A stretch of DNA of 64,000 nt from NCBI RefSeq assembly GCF_963681195.1, contig NZ_OY808997.1, forward strand, positions 1,674,001 to 1,738,000, in the 5' to 3' direction. This document shows, piece after piece, positions 61,250 to 64,000 of the stretch (within the stretch, counting starts at the first letter, position 1; each line of letters opens with the position of its first letter). The notes below the pieces were generated by a model that did not search any database, had not been told where the DNA came from, and saw only the letters and a program-made list of their open reading frames with translations. The translations under genes and the position numbers were made by a program. Origin of the DNA: Vibrio sp. 16 (GTDB lineage Bacteria > Pseudomonadota > Gammaproteobacteria > Enterobacterales > Vibrionaceae).

Positions 61250-62332
61250 CTATTTGCCCTCTTGATTATTTGGCTCGCCTTTAGGACGTCCATCACTGCC
61301 TAGCTCGGCGACCGTCACACCGTTTCGCATGTTTACAATGCCTTGAACAACAATCTTGTCACCGATAGATAATCCGTCTTCAATCACAACTAGGTTATCA
61401 ACGCGAGCGCCCAAAACGACTTGGGTTCGAACCGCTTTGTTGTCTTCACCAACAACGTAGACGTAACGCTTGGTTCCAGAGTACTCAAGCGCCTGAACAG
61501 GAATAATAGGCGCTTCAATCGCTGGGAAATCCATATCCGCAGACACTAACATCCCCGGCTTTAGCTTTTGCGCGACGTTTTCGAAGTGAATACGAACGCG
61601 CAAGTTGAGCGTTTCTTGATTGATTCGAGAGTCAATCCCTACCACTTCACCTTCAAAAACCTGACCTGGCCATGCTGCTGTGGTGGCTTTTACTTGCATC
61701 CCTTTGCTCAACTGAGACAAATAGCGCTCTGGCACTTGCAGATCGAGCTGCATCACAGACAAGTCATCAAGCGACAGCAGCTCAGAACCAGCGCTAACAA
61801 GCTTTCCGCGGCTAAAATCAATAAAACCCACCGTTCCGGCGAAAGGTGCGCTGATGTGAAGGTCTTTCAAACTGGCGTTGGCGGCATCCAATCTTGCTTT
61901 GGCGATGTCCACACTCGCTTTTTGCGCATCAATTTCGGTTTGGGTAATGGCGTTACGCTTCACCAGACGCTCAAATTCTTTCAGTTTACGTTGCTCATCT
62001 TTGAGATACGCTTGCGCCTCTGCGACAGCCGCTCGCGCTTTATCATCATCAAGTTGGATCAAAAGCTGACCTTTTTGGACATTTTGATTCGCTTTAACGG
62101 CAATCACGTCAACCTTTCCGGAAGTTTCTGGTGCGATAATCACCGACTGATCCGCGGCTAATTTGCCGACAAGGGAAAGAGATTGAGAAACTTGATGCGT
62201 TTTCACTTGCTCAGTCACTACGGTGACACTCGATGGTCCTTGTCTGTTGGCCATCACAGAAGGAGAGGCGGCGATAATCGACAAGGATAATAGACTCAGA
62301 ACAATTTTGTTTTTCATGTTGGTATTCTGCAT
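61250..62332 (-). CDS. RND efflux periplasmic adaptor
   Basis: This 360-residue membrane-fusion protein has an N-terminal signal segment (about 8-28). Its lipoyl-like half sites include SGKVDVIAVKANQNVQKGQLL and the complementary LHISAPFAGTVGFIDF. An alpha hairpin of about 60 residues (EAQAYLKDEQRKLKEFERL) and a beta-barrel region follow. It bridges the permease to an outer membrane channel. Two in-frame Met codons (62332 and 62317) could start it. No regulator gene is adjacent. Confidence 0.92.
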   Translation of the reverse strand: MQNTNMKNKIVLSLLSLSIIAASPSVMANRQGPSSVTVVTEQVKTHQVSQSLSLVGKLAADQSVIIAPETSGKVDVIAVKANQNVQKGQLLIQLDDDKARAAVAEAQAYLKDEQRKLKEFERLVKRNAITQTEIDAQKASVDIAKARLDAANASLKDLHISAPFAGTVGFIDFSRGKLVSAGSELLSLDDLSVMQLDLQVPERYLSQLSKGMQVKATTAAWPGQVFEGEVVGIDSRINQETLNLRVRIHFENVAQKLKPGMLVSADMDFPAIEAPIIPVQALEYSGTKRYVYVVGEDNKAVRTQVVLGARVDNLVVIEDGLSIGDKIVVQGIVNMRNGVTVAELGSDGRPKGEPNNQEGK

Positions 62333-62500
62333 AAATTAACTCTGTTTATTGTATCCCTTTATACGCAACTGGAACGTCAAGTAATGTAAAGAGGAATAAA
62401 TATTATGTAAGCAAAGCCGTTGATTGTTTGAGCTTAATGGTCATTTCCTACCACCTTTGCCCAAAAAGGCACCATTCGATTCAAAATTATAAGAAAACGC

Positions 62501-62528
62501 TTTACAGCTTGAGCGAGTTTGCTATGAT
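62501..62528 (+). promoter_or_regulatory. Promoter of the tRNA-Tyr operon
   Basis: -35 TTTACA (62501-62506) and -10 TATGAT (62523-62528) are 16 bp apart, followed by the GC-rich TCGCTCCGC discriminator typical of stringently controlled stable RNA. Transcription should begin near 62535. Confidence 0.8.
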
Positions 62529-62585
62529 TCGCTCCGCACTTGAGAGTTGTGTTGGGAAAACAAAACTTAAGTATAAAAATACCCT

Positions 62586-62670
62586 GGAGGGGTTCCCGAG
62601 TGGCCAAAGGGATCAGACTGTAAATCTGCTGGCACTGCCTTCGATGGTTCGAATCCGTCCCCCTCCACCA
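62586..62670 (+). tRNA. tRNA-Tyr (GTA), copy 1
   Basis: The 85-base gene has the 7-bp acceptor stem GGAGGGG/CCCCTCC, a long variable arm, a TTCGAAT T-loop and an encoded CCA. The anticodon GTA lies at 62620-62622. It is identical to the other three copies. Confidence 0.98.
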
Positions 62671-62788
62671 TATTTATTCTTGTGACTTTTTAGGTGAATA
62701 ACCTTTTAATAAGTTGTGAGAAACACTTGATTAACGTGTTGGGAAAACATTAGTCAAGCTATTCTGTAAAAAGAATAGAAAACACCCT

Positions 62789-62873
62789 GGAGGGGTTCCC
62801 GAGTGGCCAAAGGGATCAGACTGTAAATCTGCTGGCACTGCCTTCGATGGTTCGAATCCGTCCCCCTCCACCA
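62789..62873 (+). tRNA. tRNA-Tyr (GTA), copy 2
   Basis: Identical in all 85 bases to copy 1, with GTA anticodon and encoded CCA. The preceding spacer is 118 bases, longer than the 71-base spacers before copies 3 and 4. Confidence 0.98.
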
Positions 62874-62944
62874 TATTTTCTCTATGATAGAGAGCAGCTT
62901 GATTGACGTGTTGGGAAAACATCAATCAAGGATAAAAACACCCT

Positions 62945-63029
62945 GGAGGGGTTCCCGAGTGGCCAAAGGGATCAGACTGTAAATCTGCTGGCACTGCCTT
63001 CGATGGTTCGAATCCGTCCCCCTCCACCA
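62945..63029 (+). tRNA. tRNA-Tyr (GTA), copy 3
   Basis: Identical to copies 1 and 2. Its upstream 71-base spacer differs from that before copy 4 at only two positions. Confidence 0.98.
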
Positions 63030-63100
63030 TATTTTCTCTAAGATAGAGAGCAGCTTGATTGACGTGTTGGGAAAACATCAATTAAGGATAAAAACACCCT

Positions 63101-63185
63101 GGAGGGGTTCCCGAGTGGCCAAAGGGATCAGACTGTAAATCTGCTGGCACTGCCTTCGATGGTTCGAATCCGTCCCCCTCCACCA
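63101..63185 (+). tRNA. tRNA-Tyr (GTA), copy 4
   Basis: Last of four identical tandem tRNA-Tyr genes. Encoded CCA, then a strong terminator 9 bases later. Confidence 0.98.
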
Positions 63186-63193
63186 TATTCAAG

Positions 63194-63220
63194 AAACCAG
63201 CTCATTGAGCTGGTTTTTTT
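63194..63220 (+). terminator. Terminator of the tRNA-Tyr operon
   Basis: AACCAGCTCA pairs with TGAGCTGGTT around one to two bases, followed by TTTTT. It begins 9 bases past copy 4. Confidence 0.93.
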
Positions 63221-63258
63221 GTATCTATTGTTTCTCAACGTGCTTTTCCTCCAGACAT

Positions 63259-63282
63259 AAAAAAGCCCCGACATTGCGGGGC
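63259..63282 (-). terminator. Terminator of treC
   Basis: GCCCCG pairs with CGGGGC around ACATTG. The plus-strand A run before it is a T tail for minus-strand transcripts. It lies about 50 bases past the treC stop. Confidence 0.88.
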
Positions 63283-63330
63283 AAATACTAGAACTTTTCA
63301 GTTCTAACGAAGCAAACACTATAGGGGGTG

Positions 63331-64000
63331 TTAGCTTTGGAAAAGAATAATGCGCGTTTCATAGGGTTTAAGTACCTGACGCTGAGAAACCTCGCCTTGC
63401 AACGGGTAGTTGCCAAGTAAATACGTTGCTGTCGATAAATCTAAATCGCTAGGCAACTTGCACTCCGACTCATCACCATAGTAGTTATTCAAGCAGATCA
63501 AGGTCTGATGCTGCGACTGGCGCTGATAGCCGAAGATAGCCGTGTGTGAAGGATAGAGATCGGTATAATCCCCAGTCGTAATCACTTCCACTTCTTTACG
63601 TAACTTGATCAGTTGCTGGTAGAAGTAGAACACAGAGTTAGTGTCTGCAACGGCTTGTTCTGCGTTGATTTCCGTATAATTGTTCGCGACTTGCAACCAA
63701 GGCTGGCCTTTGGAGAAGCCTGCGTACTCCTGATGATTCCACTGCATCGGGGTACGTGAATTGTCACGAGACTTCTGCGCAAGGATCGCCATCATCTCGT
63801 CATGAGGAACACCTTGTTCATTGACCATGATGTCGTACATATTGGTACTTTCCACATCACGATATTGCTCTATCGACGTGTAGCCCGGATTGGTCATGCC
63901 GATTTCTTCACCCTGATAGATATACGGCGTACCTTGCATCATGTGTACCGAAGCTCCGAGCATTTTCGCCGACTCGACACGGAAGTGTTTATCATCTCCC
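63331..64000 (-). CDS. treC: Alpha,alpha-phosphotrehalase (trehalose-6-phosphate hydrolase), N-terminal part outside the window
   Basis: About 223 C-terminal codons are present and the frame stays open at the window edge. GH13-type blocks QGTPYIYQGEEIGMTNP and YRDVESTNMYD are visible, followed by SRDNSRTPMQWNH, then the beta-domain ending PYETRIILFQS. These match E. coli TreC closely in order. The enzyme splits imported trehalose-6-phosphate to glucose and glucose-6-phosphate. The PTS trehalose transporter gene, its usual neighbour, should lie beyond the edge. Confidence 0.92.
   Translation of the reverse strand, partial: GDDKHFRVESAKMLGASVHMMQGTPYIYQGEEIGMTNPGYTSIEQYRDVESTNMYDIMVNEQGVPHDEMMAILAQKSRDNSRTPMQWNHQEYAGFSKGQPWLQVANNYTEINAEQAVADTNSVFYFYQQLIKLRKEVEVITTGDYTDLYPSHTAIFGYQRQSQHQTLICLNNYYGDESECKLPSDLDLSTATYLLGNYPLQGEVSQRQVLKPYETRIILFQS

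Larger units (their letters stand above)
62671..63100. repeat. Tandem unit of tRNA-Tyr plus conserved spacer
   Basis: The spacers share GTGTTGGGAAAACA and a short ATAAAAACACCCT-like leader just before each tRNA. The copy 2-3 and copy 3-4 spacers are nearly identical. The same GTGTTGGGAAAACA also precedes copy 1. The unit length of 156 bases suggests recent tandem duplication. Confidence 0.85.

Noticed and set aside
61568..62161. 197-codon plus-strand frame across the RND adaptor gene
   Set aside because: It lies wholly antisense to the adaptor gene, whose lipoyl and hairpin domains are clear. The predicted protein looks like a shadow (Phe/His/Leu-rich, no motifs).

Overview
The window is chromosomal DNA of a Vibrio (Vibrionaceae, Gammaproteobacteria). 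The strongest evidence is a toxR-toxS pair read divergently from htpG, together with a Vibrio-type chitoporin, a copA-copG copper pair, a KdgM-like porin and a run of four identical tRNA-Tyr genes. I cannot name the species. No insertion sequence, prophage, integron or CRISPR array was seen. Most of the window is conserved core genome. The gene neighbourhoods htpG-adk-hemH, copA, ybbO-cnoX-qmcA-nfeD, ligA-zipA/cysZ, cysK-ptsHI-crr, miaB-ybeZYX-lnt and leuS-lptE-holA-rsfS-rlmH-mrdAB-rlpA-dacA-ybeD-lipBA are all ones known from enterobacteria.

Layout. 1-4.4 kb: a cut-off OmpA-family protein, gltX, a UPF0319 protein and a general porin, all on the minus strand. 4.8-8.0 kb: copA (three metal-binding domains) behind a near-perfect CueR-type promoter, then copG. 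8-13.2 kb: a KdgM-like porin, hemH, adk and htpG on the minus strand. 13.4-15.9 kb: toxRS, then a TSUP exporter and a SelW-like thioredoxin-fold protein. 16-18.8 kb: yfcE and a tightly overlapping four-gene operon of two DUF1538 membrane proteins, a PII-like protein and a CBS-pair protein. This operon is the least understood system here. 19-24.5 kb: two SDR-fold proteins, cnoX, qmcA and nfeD, plus two very small genes (21 and 58 codons) and a DUF2799 lipoprotein. 24.5-36 kb: chitoporin, ligA, zipA, cysZ, cysK, the PTS operon ptsH-ptsI-crr and ubiF.

36-55 kb holds housekeeping genes on the plus strand, apart from a zinc-ribbon protein at 41.9-42.4 kb. They cover tRNA modification (miaB), rRNA and ribosome maturation (ybeZ, ybeY, rsfS, rlmH), envelope building (lnt, lptE, mrdA, mrdB, rlpA, dacA), leuS, holA and lipoate synthesis (lipB, lipA). 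55-64 kb: a small lipoprotein, glyA with a PurR operator, a YitT-family membrane protein, an RND efflux permease with its adaptor, four tandem tRNA-Tyr genes behind a strong stable-RNA promoter, and the 3' part of treC.

The genes fall into a few working groups: copper export and periplasmic copper handling; chitin or oligosaccharide uptake through dedicated porins with the PTS core; ToxR-controlled envelope sensing; peptidoglycan elongation; and a probable nucleotide- or nitrogen-sensing transporter (DUF1538/PII/CBS). Homology assignments rest on motifs and recalled family sequences. No search was run.
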